Source: Kitasatospora sp. MMS16-BH015
GTDB lineage: Bacteria > Actinomycetota > Actinomycetes > Streptomycetales > Streptomycetaceae
Reading direction: 5' to 3'
Length of the DNA stretch: 64,000 nucleotides
NCBI RefSeq assembly: GCF_002943525.1
Contig: NZ_CP025394.1
Location: 2,108,001-2,172,000, forward strand
In this document: piece by piece, positions 27,699 to 36,185 of the stretch
Position numbering within the stretch: position 1 is the stretch's first letter
How the letters are laid out: each line of letters opens with the position of its first letter
Translations under genes and position numbers: made by a program
Notes under the pieces: model-generated
What the model saw: only the letters and a program-made list of their open reading frames with translations
What the model was told of the DNA's origin: nothing
Database searches by the model: none

Positions 27699-28034
27699 CT
27701 GAGAATCTCCCCGAGAGTGGTGGCGCCGCGAACTCCCCGTCGCGGCCCCTGAAGCGTCACACAGCCGGGAAGCGCCGGTCCACCGCTCCAGGCCGCTGGG
27801 GACAGAGCTGTGACGGTGTCCCGGTTCTGTCCCAGAGCCCTGTCGCATGCGACCTGACCAGGCACGATGGCCGTACACCGCCACTTACGGCCACCCCTTG
27901 CCCGTCCGTGCCGGACCCGGTTGCGCGGAGGTGCACCGGGCCCCACGGCGACCGGGCAGCCAAAACTGCCCACCACCGGTCACCGGGGGCAGCCGACGCA
28001 CCGTCGGCCCGTCCGACCCGCTGCTCAGCGCAGC
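27699..28034. other. Intergenic region with a perfect 12-bp palindrome
   Basis: Between the lipoprotein start and the DUF3052 stop. It holds a perfect palindrome gtcgcatgcgac (27842-27853), a small hairpin gggcag-ccaaaa-ctgccc (27954-27971) and the hairpin listed separately. Upstream of the lipoprotein gene I see no clear promoter hexamers. No gene is apparent on either strand. Confidence 0.5.
27992..28008 (-). terminator. Hairpin downstream of the DUF3052 gene
   Basis: gccgacg-cac-cgtcggc, perfect 7-bp arms with a 3-nt loop, 26 bases past the stop codon. Confidence 0.45.
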
Positions 28035-28409
28035 TCAGCGCAGCTCGCGCCGGATGACGAACCGCAGGCCGCTGTAGGTGTCGTCGATCGCGCAGACCTT
28101 GTTGTCGACCAACCCGGTCGGCAGCAGGACCGCCCGGATCACGTCCTCGCCGAGGTCGGTCGGGATCCGGGCCGCCTTCTTCGGCCAGGCGATCCAGAGC
28201 CCGGCGGCCGGGCGCATGCAGGAGCGGAACTCGCCCAGCCGGTCGGCGAGTTCGGCGCGGTCGGCCGGGTACCAGAGGGCCACGTCGAAGGGGACGAGGG
28301 TGCCCCCGAACGGCAGGTCGAGCGGCGGCGTGCCGCCGATGACCACCACCTCGCTGTCGGGCCCGATGCCGAGCTTGCGGGGCAGCGGGGTGGCGGAGTA
28401 CCCGGCCAC
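28035..28409 (-). CDS. DUF3052 domain protein
   Basis: 124 residues beginning MAGYSATPLPRKLGIG, the signature opening of DUF3052 proteins, with the later LWIAWPKKAARIPTDLGEDV also typical. Soluble, no membrane segment, function unknown. The start is GTG at 28409, only 6 bases after the stop of the dienelactone-hydrolase-like gene, so the two form an operon. The 3' end carries three short direct repeats (cgcagctcag). Confidence 0.85.
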   Translation of the reverse strand: MAGYSATPLPRKLGIGPDSEVVVIGGTPPLDLPFGGTLVPFDVALWYPADRAELADRLGEFRSCMRPAAGLWIAWPKKAARIPTDLGEDVIRAVLLPTGLVDNKVCAIDDTYSGLRFVIRRELR

Positions 28410-28415
28410 CGGGCG

Positions 28416-29072
28416 TCAGCCGTCGAGCCCGGTGTCACGCCCGGTGTCACGCCCGGTGTCACGCCCGGTGTCACGCCCGGCGTCGAGTTCGGCGTCGAGT
28501 TCGGCGAGGAAGTCGAGGGCGACGGCCCAGGTGCGGTCGGCGGCCTCGGCGTCGTAGTCGGGCAGCTCGGGGTCGGTGAAGAGGTGGCCGGCGCCCCGGT
28601 AGCGGTGGACCTCCACGTCCGCGCCGATCTTGAGCATGTTGAGGTACCAGGCGTTCAGCCAGTCCTCCGGCTCGAACGGGTCGGGCTCGGCCACGTGCAG
28701 CTGGACCGGGATGGTGGTAGCCGCGTCCTCGCGGATGTCGGAGGTGCCGTGCAGGAGCAACAGGCCGAGCGCCTTCTCGTCGGCCAGCGCGAGGTTCTGC
28801 GCGAGCGCGCCGCCGAGCGAGAAGCCGGCGTAGACCAGCGGGGGCAGGCCCGGCGCGAGCAGCGGGGCCACGGCGGTGACGGCGCGTCGGAGCAGCTCGT
28901 CGGAGGTGACCTCCTCGCGGTACTCCTGCCCCTCCTCCACCGTGTCGAAGACCTTGCCCTCGAAGAGGTCCGGTACGAGCACCTGGTGCCCGGCCTCGCG
29001 CAGGCGCTCGGCGGCGGCGTGCACGGCGGGCCGCAGGCCGTACGCGGAGTGGAAGAGGACGATCTGAGCCAC
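28416..29072 (-). CDS. Dienelactone hydrolase family protein
   Basis: 218 residues with the DLH alpha/beta fold. The nucleophile elbow is GFSLGG with Ser85 instead of the Cys of true dienelactone hydrolases, and the His is in GAGHLFTD, so a serine-based esterase-like activity is more likely. The GTG at 29072 has aaggaa upstream. The C-terminus carries an in-frame expansion of Gly-Arg-Asp-Thr, four units, absent from the fold core and probably disordered. First gene of a two-gene operon with DUF3052; divergent from the DUF4287 gene. Confidence 0.85.
   Translation of the reverse strand: MAQIVLFHSAYGLRPAVHAAAERLREAGHQVLVPDLFEGKVFDTVEEGQEYREEVTSDELLRRAVTAVAPLLAPGLPPLVYAGFSLGGALAQNLALADEKALGLLLLHGTSDIREDAATTIPVQLHVAEPDPFEPEDWLNAWYLNMLKIGADVEVHRYRGAGHLFTDPELPDYDAEAADRTWAVALDFLAELDAELDAGRDTGRDTGRDTGRDTGLDG
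28428..28475 (-). repeat. 12-bp minisatellite coding for GRDT units
   Basis: Four perfect tandem copies of cccggtgtcacg at the 3' end of the dienelactone-hydrolase-like gene, followed by a second short repeat (gtcgagttcggc, twice). Confidence 0.9.
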
Positions 29073-29151
29073 GGGTGTTCCTTCACTGACGGTCAGGGGC
29101 GGTCTCCATCATCGCTCATGAGGCCCGGAAGCGATTGTCAGTGGGGCCGGG

Positions 29152-29157
29152 CAGGAT
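29152..29157 (+). promoter_or_regulatory. -10 box, leaderless start of the DUF4287 gene
   Basis: CAGGAT is 6 nt before the ATG at 29164; no Shine-Dalgarno. Confidence 0.5.
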
Positions 29158-29163
29158 GCAGTC

Positions 29164-29367
29164 ATGACCACTTCCGTGAAGGGCCCCGCCAGCTATTTCC
29201 CGTCCATCGAGCAGAAGTACGGCCGTCCGGTCGCCGAGTGGCTGGAGCTGATCCGCTCCGCGCCGCTGACCAAGCACATGGAGCTCGTCGGCTGGCTGAA
29301 GGCCGAGCACGGCCTCGGTCACGGCCACGCCAACGCCCTCGTCAAGCACGCCCTGACCGAGGCCTGA
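29164..29367 (+). CDS. DUF4287 domain protein
   Basis: 67 residues. The sequence GPASYFPSIEQKYGRPVAEW followed by HMELVGWLKAEHGLGHGHANALVKH is the DUF4287 pattern, a small helical domain often found alone or with a C-terminal DUF5655 domain, which is missing here. Function unknown. It converges with the ABC permease gene, 30 bases between stops, with a weak gaggct/agcctc hairpin over the junction. Confidence 0.85.
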   Translation: MTTSVKGPASYFPSIEQKYGRPVAEWLELIRSAPLTKHMELVGWLKAEHGLGHGHANALVKHALTEA

Positions 29368-29397
29368 CCGAGGCTTGAGCAGAAGCTGCACCGAGCC

Positions 29398-30333
29398 TCA
29401 GGACACCACGTCCTTGCGGGCGAAGCCGCGGAAGGCGAGGGCGAGCAGCACCACGGCGTACGAGACCGAGAGCGAGGCGCCCTGGATCATGCCGCCCCAC
29501 TCCAGCTGCGGTTGGAGGGCGTCGGCCCAGGCGTACTGCCAGTGGGCGGGGAGCCACTCGCGCAGCGAGCCGAGCGCGGTGATCGCGTCCAGCACGCCGG
29601 TGATGATGGAGAGGAAGACGGCCCCGCCGACGGCGCCCAGCGGGGCGTCGGTCGCGGTGGAGAGCCAGAAGGCGAGCGCGGCGATGACGAGCTCGCTGAG
29701 GAAGACGAAGGCGACGGCCAGGGCCAGCCGGGGCAGCGCCTCGGTGGCGGAGAGGCTGCCGCCGGTGGGCAGCCGCAGGTCGCCCCAGCCGTAGGCGGCG
29801 GTGCCGACGGCCAGGCCGACCAGCGGCAGCAGCACGATGGCCGCCGCCGAGAAGGCCAGGCCGACGGTGAACTTGCGGGCCAGCAGCCGGGCCCGCGGCA
29901 CCGGTGCGGCCAGCAGGTACCGCAGGGACGACCAGCTGGCCTCGGCGGCCACGGTGTCGCCGCAGAACAGCGCCACCGGGATGACCAGCAGGAAGCCGGT
30001 GCCCATGAAGAGCAGGGTGGCGGCGAAGTTCGGGCCGGAGGCGGTGGCCAGCTCGATGAAGGTGGTGCGGTCGGCCCGGCCGGGCGTGCCGCCGATCTGG
30101 AAGGCCAGCAGCACGATCACCGGCAGCGCGGCCAGCACCCCTCCGATCACCAGCGTCCGCCGCCGTCGGAGCTGACGGACGGCCTCCACCCGCAACGGCA
30201 GGGTCCGCCCGGCCCGGTACCCGGGCGCGCCGGCGAGCCCCTCGGTACCGACAGGACCGACAGGACCAACAGGACTGCCAGAGCCGCCACGGCTGCCAGA
30301 GCCGCCAGGGCTGCCAGAGCTGACTGCGCTCAC
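29398..30333 (-). CDS. ABC-2 type transporter permease
   Basis: 311 residues. An N-terminal Gly/Ser/Pro-rich tail of about 40 residues precedes six membrane segments, the first at LVIGGVLAALPVIVLLAFQI. The GTG at 30333 overlaps the stop of the upstream fusion gene (GTGA), so translation is coupled and the fusion protein supplies the ATPase. The polar loop with TFIELATASGPNF after the first span resembles bacitracin- or Na+-exporter-type permeases. It works as the membrane half of an exporter of unknown substrate. Confidence 0.85.
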   Translation of the reverse strand: MSAVSSGSPGGSGSRGGSGSPVGPVGPVGTEGLAGAPGYRAGRTLPLRVEAVRQLRRRRTLVIGGVLAALPVIVLLAFQIGGTPGRADRTTFIELATASGPNFAATLLFMGTGFLLVIPVALFCGDTVAAEASWSSLRYLLAAPVPRARLLARKFTVGLAFSAAAIVLLPLVGLAVGTAAYGWGDLRLPTGGSLSATEALPRLALAVAFVFLSELVIAALAFWLSTATDAPLGAVGGAVFLSIITGVLDAITALGSLREWLPAHWQYAWADALQPQLEWGGMIQGASLSVSYAVVLLALAFRGFARKDVVS

Positions 30334-33119
30334 GCGGAGCCTCCGATCAGGGAGAGGAAGGCGTCCTCCAGGCGGCGGTTCGGCCCGGCGGATTCGACCG
30401 GGACACCGAGGGCGACCAGCTCGGCGACCAGGGCGCTGGCGGCCAGGCCGTCCAGCTGGACGAGCAGGCCGCGTTCGGCCGGCTCGACGGCGGCGACGCC
30501 GGGCAGCTCGGCGGCCTTCTCGGCGGCGGCCGCGAGGGCCTCGGGGCCGTACGAGGGCGGGGTGCCGATCAGCAGCTGCTCGCCGTGGCCGACGATCTCG
30601 GCCACCGGGCCGGCGGTGACCAGGCGGCCCCGGTCCATCACCACCAGGTGGGTGCAGCTCTGTTCGACCTCGGCGAGCAGGTGGGAGGAGACGATGACGG
30701 TGCGGCCCTCGGCGGCGTAACGGATCATCACCTCCCGCATCTCGCGGATCTGCGGCGGGTCGAGCCCGTTGGTGGGCTCGTCCAGGATCAGCAGGTCGGG
30801 CAGGCCGAGCATGGCCTGGGCGATGGCCAGGCGCTGCCGCATGCCCTGCGAGTAGGTGCGGACGGCGCGGTCCAGCGCCTCGCCGAGGTCGGCGATGGCC
30901 AGCGCCTCCTCGAAGTGGGCGTCCTCGGCCGGGCGGCCGGTGGCCTCCCAGTAGAGGTGCAGGTTGGCCCGGCCGGTGAGGTGCGGCAGGAAGCCGGCCC
31001 CCTCGACGAAGGCGCCGACCCGGGAGAGCACCGGCGCGCCGGGCCGCACTGCGTGGCCGAACAGCCGGATCTCGCCCGCGTCGGGCCGGATCAGGCCCAT
31101 CAGCATCCGCAGCGTGGTGGTCTTGCCGGCTCCGTTGGGCCCGAGCAGGCCGAGCACCTGGCCGCGTTCGACCTGGAAGGAGAGCTCCCGCACGGCGTAC
31201 CGGTCGGCGGCCTTGCGGTACCGCTTGGTCAGCCCGGTGATCCGCAGCGGCACCCCGGCCAGCTCCGGGTCGGGCGCGGGGGCGCGCAGCCGGCGGCGGC
31301 CGAACACCAGGGCGGCGGCGGCCAGCACGGCGAGCAGCGGGAGCAGCCAGGTGCGGGTGGGCAGCGGGGTGGACTCGGTGCGCAGCTCGGCCACGGTCGG
31401 CGCGGTGAGCTCGCCGACCAGCGAGATCCGGTAGGTGGCGGGCTCGGCCGGCGAGGCGTACCCGAGGTCGGTGGAGGCGAACACCAGCCGCAGCCGGTGC
31501 CCGGCCGGGAAGGTGTGGTCCACGGCGGGCAGCGTGACGGTGGCCGTCTGCGTACTCGTCGACGCCGTACCGGTGCCGCCGGTCAGGCGCAGCGGGGCGA
31601 CCAGCTGCTGCGGCAGGGTCTGCTTGCCGTCCGGGCCGAGGTCGTAGAGCTTGGCGAAGAGCACGGCGTCCGGCCGGTCGGAGCCGACCTGGACGACGGC
31701 GGTCGGGGCGCCGGTGAGGTGGAGCGGTTCGGTCAGCGGGGCGGAGTCGAAGCTCGCGTACTGGCCGGGGAAGTCGATGCTCAGGCCGAGGCCGAGGGAG
31801 TTCGCCTGGGCGAGGGCGCCGCCGATGCCGGGGAGGGCGGAGATGTTGGGCGGGGCACCGCCGGGCGGGTTGCTGATGTTCTGGGCCGGTCCGGTGAGCG
31901 GGTAGCTGCGGGTGGCGGTGCCGCCGAGGCCTGCGTAGCGGTCGGCGTCGGCGCCGCGCAGCACGGCCTGGAAGCCGGTGGAGTCGACGCCGCCGGTGCG
32001 GGTGACCCGGAAGGCCGGGCCGGTGTCCACGGACTCGCCGCGCAGGTAGTGGTCGAACCAGGCGGTGACCCGGGCGTCGGTGCGCTGGCTGCCCTCGGTG
32101 CCGCCGTCGTGGCCGCCGGCGAACCAGTCGACGGCGGTGGGCGCGCCGTTGGCGGCCACCGCCTTGGCGATCGCGTCGCCCTGGTCGAGCGGGAAGAGCG
32201 AGTCCTGCTGACCCTGGATCACCAGGGTGGGCTTGGTGAGCCTGGCGGCCACCGAGGAGGGGCTGGAGCGTTCGAGCAGCTTCACCGCCTCGGCGTCGGG
32301 CCGCCCGGCGGTGGCCACCCGGTCGTACATCGCGCACAGCTCGTCAAGGAACTTGCCGCAACCGGGCGGGCCCGCCTCGGCTCCGGCCCCGGGCTTGCGC
32401 GCGGCCGTCGGGTCGATGCCCGCACCACTCGCACCGGTGGTGAAGAAGATGCCGGCCCAGAGCTTCTTGAACACGCCGTCGCCCTGGTGCCCCTGGGCGC
32501 CCTGGGGGAAGAGCGAGTCGGCCAGGTTCCACCAGGTGATCTGGCTGGCCACGGCGTCGATCCGGGGGTCGTACGCGGCGCCGAGCAGTGCGGCGCCGCC
32601 GCCGTACGAGGCGCCGGTGATGCCCACCCGGGGGTCGCCGGGGGCGTCGAGCCGCACCTCGGGGCGCTGGGCCAGCCAGTCCACCAGGTGCCGCACGTCG
32701 GCGATCTCGCGGTCGGGCGCGTCGAGGCCGATCTTGCCGGTGGAGTGGCCGAAGCCGCGGGCCGACCAGGTCAGCACGGCGTACCCGGCCCGGGCCAGCT
32801 GCCGGGCCCGGTCGGCCTGGTCGGCCTTGCTGCCGCCGAAGCCGTGGGCCAGCAGGATCGCCGGGCGCGGCGTGCTGCCGGTGGTGAAGAAGGAGGTGTC
32901 GATCTGCACGGTGGCCGCGCTGCCGGGCGTCTCGGGCATGGCGAGGAAACGGTCCTCCTCGCGCACCGCCGCCGGCCCGCCCGCCGTGGCCACCGCCACC
33001 CCGCCGAGGGCGAGCAGCACCAGCACCACCAGCCCGACCACCCACCGGCGCCGCTGCCCCCGAGGCAGGCCAAGCCTTCGATGCAGCGGCAGCCGCAGCC
33101 GCACCCCACCCAGTCTCAT
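30330..33119 (-). CDS. CocE/X-Pro-peptidase-type hydrolase fused to an ABC transporter ATPase
   Basis: 929 residues. Residues 25-47 are a membrane anchor; 65-360 an alpha/beta hydrolase with nucleophile Ser171 (GASYGG), Asp306 (QGQQDSLF) and His337 (GGHDGG); 365-580 a jelly-roll of the X-Pro/CocE C-terminal type; 591-606 a second membrane segment; 625-929 a complete ABC ATPase with Walker A GPNGAGKTT (660-668), signature YSQGM (756) and Walker B LILDEP ending at 782. The two spans place the hydrolase outside and the ATPase inside. The ATG at 33119 lies 8 nt after TAGGGT. The downstream permease overlaps by 4 bases. Confidence 0.88.
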   Translation of the reverse strand: MRLGGVRLRLPLHRRLGLPRGQRRRWVVGLVVLVLLALGGVAVATAGGPAAVREEDRFLAMPETPGSAATVQIDTSFFTTGSTPRPAILLAHGFGGSKADQADRARQLARAGYAVLTWSARGFGHSTGKIGLDAPDREIADVRHLVDWLAQRPEVRLDAPGDPRVGITGASYGGGAALLGAAYDPRIDAVASQITWWNLADSLFPQGAQGHQGDGVFKKLWAGIFFTTGASGAGIDPTAARKPGAGAEAGPPGCGKFLDELCAMYDRVATAGRPDAEAVKLLERSSPSSVAARLTKPTLVIQGQQDSLFPLDQGDAIAKAVAANGAPTAVDWFAGGHDGGTEGSQRTDARVTAWFDHYLRGESVDTGPAFRVTRTGGVDSTGFQAVLRGADADRYAGLGGTATRSYPLTGPAQNISNPPGGAPPNISALPGIGGALAQANSLGLGLSIDFPGQYASFDSAPLTEPLHLTGAPTAVVQVGSDRPDAVLFAKLYDLGPDGKQTLPQQLVAPLRLTGGTGTASTSTQTATVTLPAVDHTFPAGHRLRLVFASTDLGYASPAEPATYRISLVGELTAPTVAELRTESTPLPTRTWLLPLLAVLAAAALVFGRRRLRAPAPDPELAGVPLRITGLTKRYRKAADRYAVRELSFQVERGQVLGLLGPNGAGKTTTLRMLMGLIRPDAGEIRLFGHAVRPGAPVLSRVGAFVEGAGFLPHLTGRANLHLYWEATGRPAEDAHFEEALAIADLGEALDRAVRTYSQGMRQRLAIAQAMLGLPDLLILDEPTNGLDPPQIREMREVMIRYAAEGRTVIVSSHLLAEVEQSCTHLVVMDRGRLVTAGPVAEIVGHGEQLLIGTPPSYGPEALAAAAEKAAELPGVAAVEPAERGLLVQLDGLAASALVAELVALGVPVESAGPNRRLEDAFLSLIGGSA

Positions 33120-33127
33120 GGTCATGG

Positions 33128-33133
33128 ACCCTA
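33128..33133 (-). promoter_or_regulatory. -10 box for the hydrolase/ABC fusion gene
   Basis: TAGGGT on the minus strand, 8 nt before the ATG at 33119. An alternative ATG at 33125 would be only 2 nt from it, which argues for the downstream start. Confidence 0.45.
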
Positions 33134-33186
33134 TCGGGCCGCCGGGTAGGAGCCGGGTAAGCCCTCCCGCGATCCGGTGGGGCGCC

Positions 33187-34500
33187 CTACTTCCGGCGGC
33201 TCTTGAGCAGCAGTTCGCGCGAGTAGCGGTCCACCGCCGTGCTAGTCCCGCCGGGGAAGTCCACGGCCGCCCAGGCATGGTAGACGTCGGGGCGGAACTC
33301 GGCGGTCTGCAGCCAGCCGCTGCGCACGTACGTGGTCGGGGCGCTGTTGCCGGCGCCGTCGGTGCCATCCACCTTGCCCGCGTAGTGGCCGGCGGACTTG
33401 GTCATCACGTCGGCGAAGGTGTCGGCCAGCGGGGTGAGCATGGCGGGGGTGATGCCGTACCGGCCGCTCAGGTACGCCCGGTAGAGGCCGTCGCAGTCCA
33501 GGCTGCCGTGGCTGTTGTCCTCGCGGTCGGTGCCGAGCGGCGCGTAGGTCCAGTCGTAGGCGGGGCGGCCCTTGGCGTCGGTGTACCTGCGGACGGTGCC
33601 GAAGAACCAGTCCACGCTGGTCTTGACCAGCCGGTCGTACGTCTTCACCCGGGCCGGGTCGTCGGCGAGCGCCTCGTGCGCCTCGGCGAGGTTCTGGAAG
33701 GCGTAGTCGAACATCATCTGCTGGTTCCACGGCACCGGCCGGCCGCCCTGGTAGGGGTCGGCGGCGGCGAAGTACATCCGGTCGCCGTGCGAGAGGTCGA
33801 GCAGCCGGGCCAGCACGTGCCGGTCCATGCTCGTGTCGGCCTGGCTCAGGTAGGTCCGGGCCCGGGCCAGGTAGGTGGTGCCGTAGTGGTGCGGGTCGCC
33901 GCCGGTGACCGGGGCTCCGGCCAGGGCGGGGGTCTTCAGGATCAGCCGGGCGCAGGAGGCCAGGTGGCCGATCGGGTCGCCCTGCTCGCCGCCGGTGCCG
34001 ATCGGACGGGTGGTCACCTCGTTGGGCCAGGCCGGGTCCACGGTGCCGGTCCAGAGCACGTGCTGCCCGACCGGGGCGGGTGCGAGGTCGTCGCGCTCGG
34101 AGAGCACGGCGTCGCAGTGGCCGATCATCTTGTCGAGCACGGCGCGGTCGTGGGAGAGCTCGTAGACCACGCCCATCGCCTGGGTCTCCTCGCCGCTGCG
34201 GCCCTGGGCCCAGTTGTTGCCGAGGTTGTCGGCGGCGGGGGTGAGGCCGTGCAGGTACGCCCGGAAGGAGGCGTAGTCGGCGGCGGTCGGCGGCCCGTCG
34301 GGGCTGCTCAACTTCAGCTCCGCCGCCGCCTGGGCCGCCCCCGGCGCCCCGGCCCCGCCGGTGGGCGCCGCCACACCGAAGACGGCCGCGCTGCCGCGCA
34401 CCGCCCCGGCGGCGGACTCCTCGCCGGCCGTGACCGCGGCCGCGCAGAGCCCGAGCAGCACCAGCGCCGCGCCACCGAGCGCCAGCCTCGTCCGTTCCAT
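33187..34500 (-). CDS. Secreted helical protein, possibly carbohydrate-active
   Basis: 437 residues. Signal peptide with a hydrophobic core LALGGAALVLLGLCAAAV and likely cleavage before residue 30, then an Ala/Gly-rich linker to about residue 55. The mature part is helical with many aromatic and His residues (TVDPAWPNEV, GGDPHHYGTTYLARARTYL, VPWNQQMMFDYAFQNLAEAHEAL, HGSLDCDGLYRAYL), a pattern like alpha/alpha-barrel glycosidases or polysaccharide lyases, but I see no diagnostic motif and name no activity. ATG at 34500 with a ggaggggg Shine-Dalgarno. Monocistronic; divergent from the VOC gene. Confidence 0.7.
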   Translation of the reverse strand: MERTRLALGGAALVLLGLCAAAVTAGEESAAGAVRGSAAVFGVAAPTGGAGAPGAAQAAAELKLSSPDGPPTAADYASFRAYLHGLTPAADNLGNNWAQGRSGEETQAMGVVYELSHDRAVLDKMIGHCDAVLSERDDLAPAPVGQHVLWTGTVDPAWPNEVTTRPIGTGGEQGDPIGHLASCARLILKTPALAGAPVTGGDPHHYGTTYLARARTYLSQADTSMDRHVLARLLDLSHGDRMYFAAADPYQGGRPVPWNQQMMFDYAFQNLAEAHEALADDPARVKTYDRLVKTSVDWFFGTVRRYTDAKGRPAYDWTYAPLGTDREDNSHGSLDCDGLYRAYLSGRYGITPAMLTPLADTFADVMTKSAGHYAGKVDGTDGAGNSAPTTYVRSGWLQTAEFRPDVYHAWAAVDFPGGTSTAVDRYSRELLLKSRRK

Positions 34501-34646
34501 CCCAGCCCCCTCCGGTCCGTGAAGCTCCCAGCAGTACCACCCCCGTCCGCCGCCGGCACCCGCTCGCCCGGCACTCTGCCCGCCCGGACACCCACCCGGC
34601 CCTGCTGGGCAGCGGCGACTCCTGGTCAACCACCCGGCCGAGCCCC

Positions 34647-34652
34647 CATAGT
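34647..34652 (+). promoter_or_regulatory. -10 box, leaderless start of the VOC gene
   Basis: CATAGT is 6 nt before the ATG at 34659. Confidence 0.45.
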
Positions 34653-34658
34653 GACGCC

Positions 34659-35048
34659 ATGACATCCCTCGTACGCCACGTCACGGTCGACTGCGCCGAC
34701 GCCTACACCCTCGGCTCGTTCTGGGCCCGGGTGCTGGACGGCTCCCTCGCCGAGGACGACTTCCCGGGTGACCCGATGGCCCTGCTCAGCTGCGCCAACG
34801 GGGTGCAGATCCTCTTCATCACCGGCCCGGACGCCAAGACCGGCAAGAACCGGGTGCACTTCGACCTCCAGCCCCAGGACCGCACCCGGGACGCCGAGGT
34901 GACGCGCCTGCTGGCCCTCGGCGCCACCCAGCTCGACGACCAGCGCCGCCCCGACGGCACCGGCTGGGTGGTGATGGCCGACATCGAGGGCAACGAGTTC
35001 TGCGTCGAACGCAGCGCAGCCGAACGCGGCGAGACCGAACGCGCCTGA
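34659..35048 (+). CDS. VOC (glyoxalase-like) family protein
   Basis: 129 residues forming a single vicinal-oxygen-chelate unit: the opening VRHVTVDCADAYTLGSFWARVLDG, a central ILFITGPDAKTGKNRVHFDLQ and the C-terminal GWVVMADIEGNEFCVER. Glu/His positions typical of metal binding occur in VHFDL and NEFC. The family covers lyases, dioxygenases and resistance proteins; this short version (the glyoxalase-like domain type common in Streptomyces) has no assigned substrate. Confidence 0.87.
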   Translation: MTSLVRHVTVDCADAYTLGSFWARVLDGSLAEDDFPGDPMALLSCANGVQILFITGPDAKTGKNRVHFDLQPQDRTRDAEVTRLLALGATQLDDQRRPDGTGWVVMADIEGNEFCVERSAAERGETERA

Positions 35049-35120
35049 GTTTCACGGCCGGGATCGGACAAAACGACCCGCTAGGGTACGAATCCACCCC
35101 GGTGGATTCGACCTCGTGAG

Positions 35121-36185
35121 GTGCACGTGCTGGTCCGGCCGCTCGCCACGCTGCTCGGGATCCTCGTGGTGACGCTCGCCCTCGGGTGGGGCGTCGACCA
35201 GGTGCTGCAGCGGGTCGCGGCCCGCCGCCCGGCCGACCGGGTCTGGCCGCTGCTGCGGCGCTGCCGGGTGCCGCTCCAGGTGGTGATCGCGGCCGGGCTG
35301 CTGCTGGGCACCCGTCCGATCGAGCGGCTCTTCGACCTGAAGGGCGACGGTACGCACCACGCCGTGCTGCTGGTGCTGATCGCCGGCCTCGGCTGGCTCA
35401 CCGTCCGGGTGGTGGCGGCCGGGCTGGTCGCCTTCCTCAGCCGGTACGAGGGCCGCTGGGCCGAGGACCCGGCCCGGCTCCGGCGGGTGCACACCCAGAC
35501 CAGCGTGCTGCGACGGGTGGTCAGCGCGCTGATCGCGGTGGTCACCGCCGCCGTGATGCTGCTGACCTTCGACGCGATGCGCACCATCGGCACCAGCCTG
35601 CTCGCCTCGGCCGGCATCCTCGGCATCGTCGCGGGCATCGCCGCCCAGTCGGCCCTGGGCAACTTCTTCGCCGGCCTGCAGATCGCCTTCGGCGACACCG
35701 TCAGGATCGGCGACACCGTGGTGGTGGACACCCAGCAGGGCACAGTCGAGGAGATCACCCTCACCTACCTGGTGATCCGGCTCTGGGACTACCGCCGCCT
35801 GATCGTGCCGGTCTCCTACTTCGTCTCCAAGCCCTTCGAGAACTGGACCCGCCGCCACCCGGGCCTGCTCGCCTGGGTCGTCCTGCACCTCGACCACACC
35901 ACCCCGGTGCCCGAGCTGCGCGCCGCCCTGCACTCCTTCCTGGAGACCGACCCGCACTGGGACGGCGAGGAGTGGTCGCTCCAGGTCACCGACACCACCC
36001 CGTCCACCCTGGTGGTCCGGGCCGCCATGACGGCCCGGACCCCGGACGAGGCCGCGCTGCTCCGCTTCGAGGTCCGCGAACACCTCGTCGCGTACCTGCG
36101 CGACACCCACCCCGCCGCCCTCCCCCGCCTCCGCACCGGCGAGGGCACGGAAGCGGGCGAGGACGGGGGGAAGGAGAGCGCCTAA
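35121..36185 (+). CDS. Small-conductance mechanosensitive channel (MscS family)
   Basis: 354 residues with an N-terminal span, two further spans (about 55-75 and 75-95), a span near 135-155 and the pore helix TM3 SLLASAGILGIVAGIAAQSALGN, followed by the beta domain VRIGDTVVVDTQQGTVEEITL and FVSKPFENWTRR. It opens under membrane tension to release osmolytes. Start GTG at 35121; a GTG at 35127 with gagg 5 bases upstream is equally plausible. Its stop codon overlaps that of the convergent giant gene (36182-36185). Confidence 0.9.
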   Translation: MHVLVRPLATLLGILVVTLALGWGVDQVLQRVAARRPADRVWPLLRRCRVPLQVVIAAGLLLGTRPIERLFDLKGDGTHHAVLLVLIAGLGWLTVRVVAAGLVAFLSRYEGRWAEDPARLRRVHTQTSVLRRVVSALIAVVTAAVMLLTFDAMRTIGTSLLASAGILGIVAGIAAQSALGNFFAGLQIAFGDTVRIGDTVVVDTQQGTVEEITLTYLVIRLWDYRRLIVPVSYFVSKPFENWTRRHPGLLAWVVLHLDHTTPVPELRAALHSFLETDPHWDGEEWSLQVTDTTPSTLVVRAAMTARTPDEAALLRFEVREHLVAYLRDTHPAALPRLRTGEGTEAGEDGGKESA

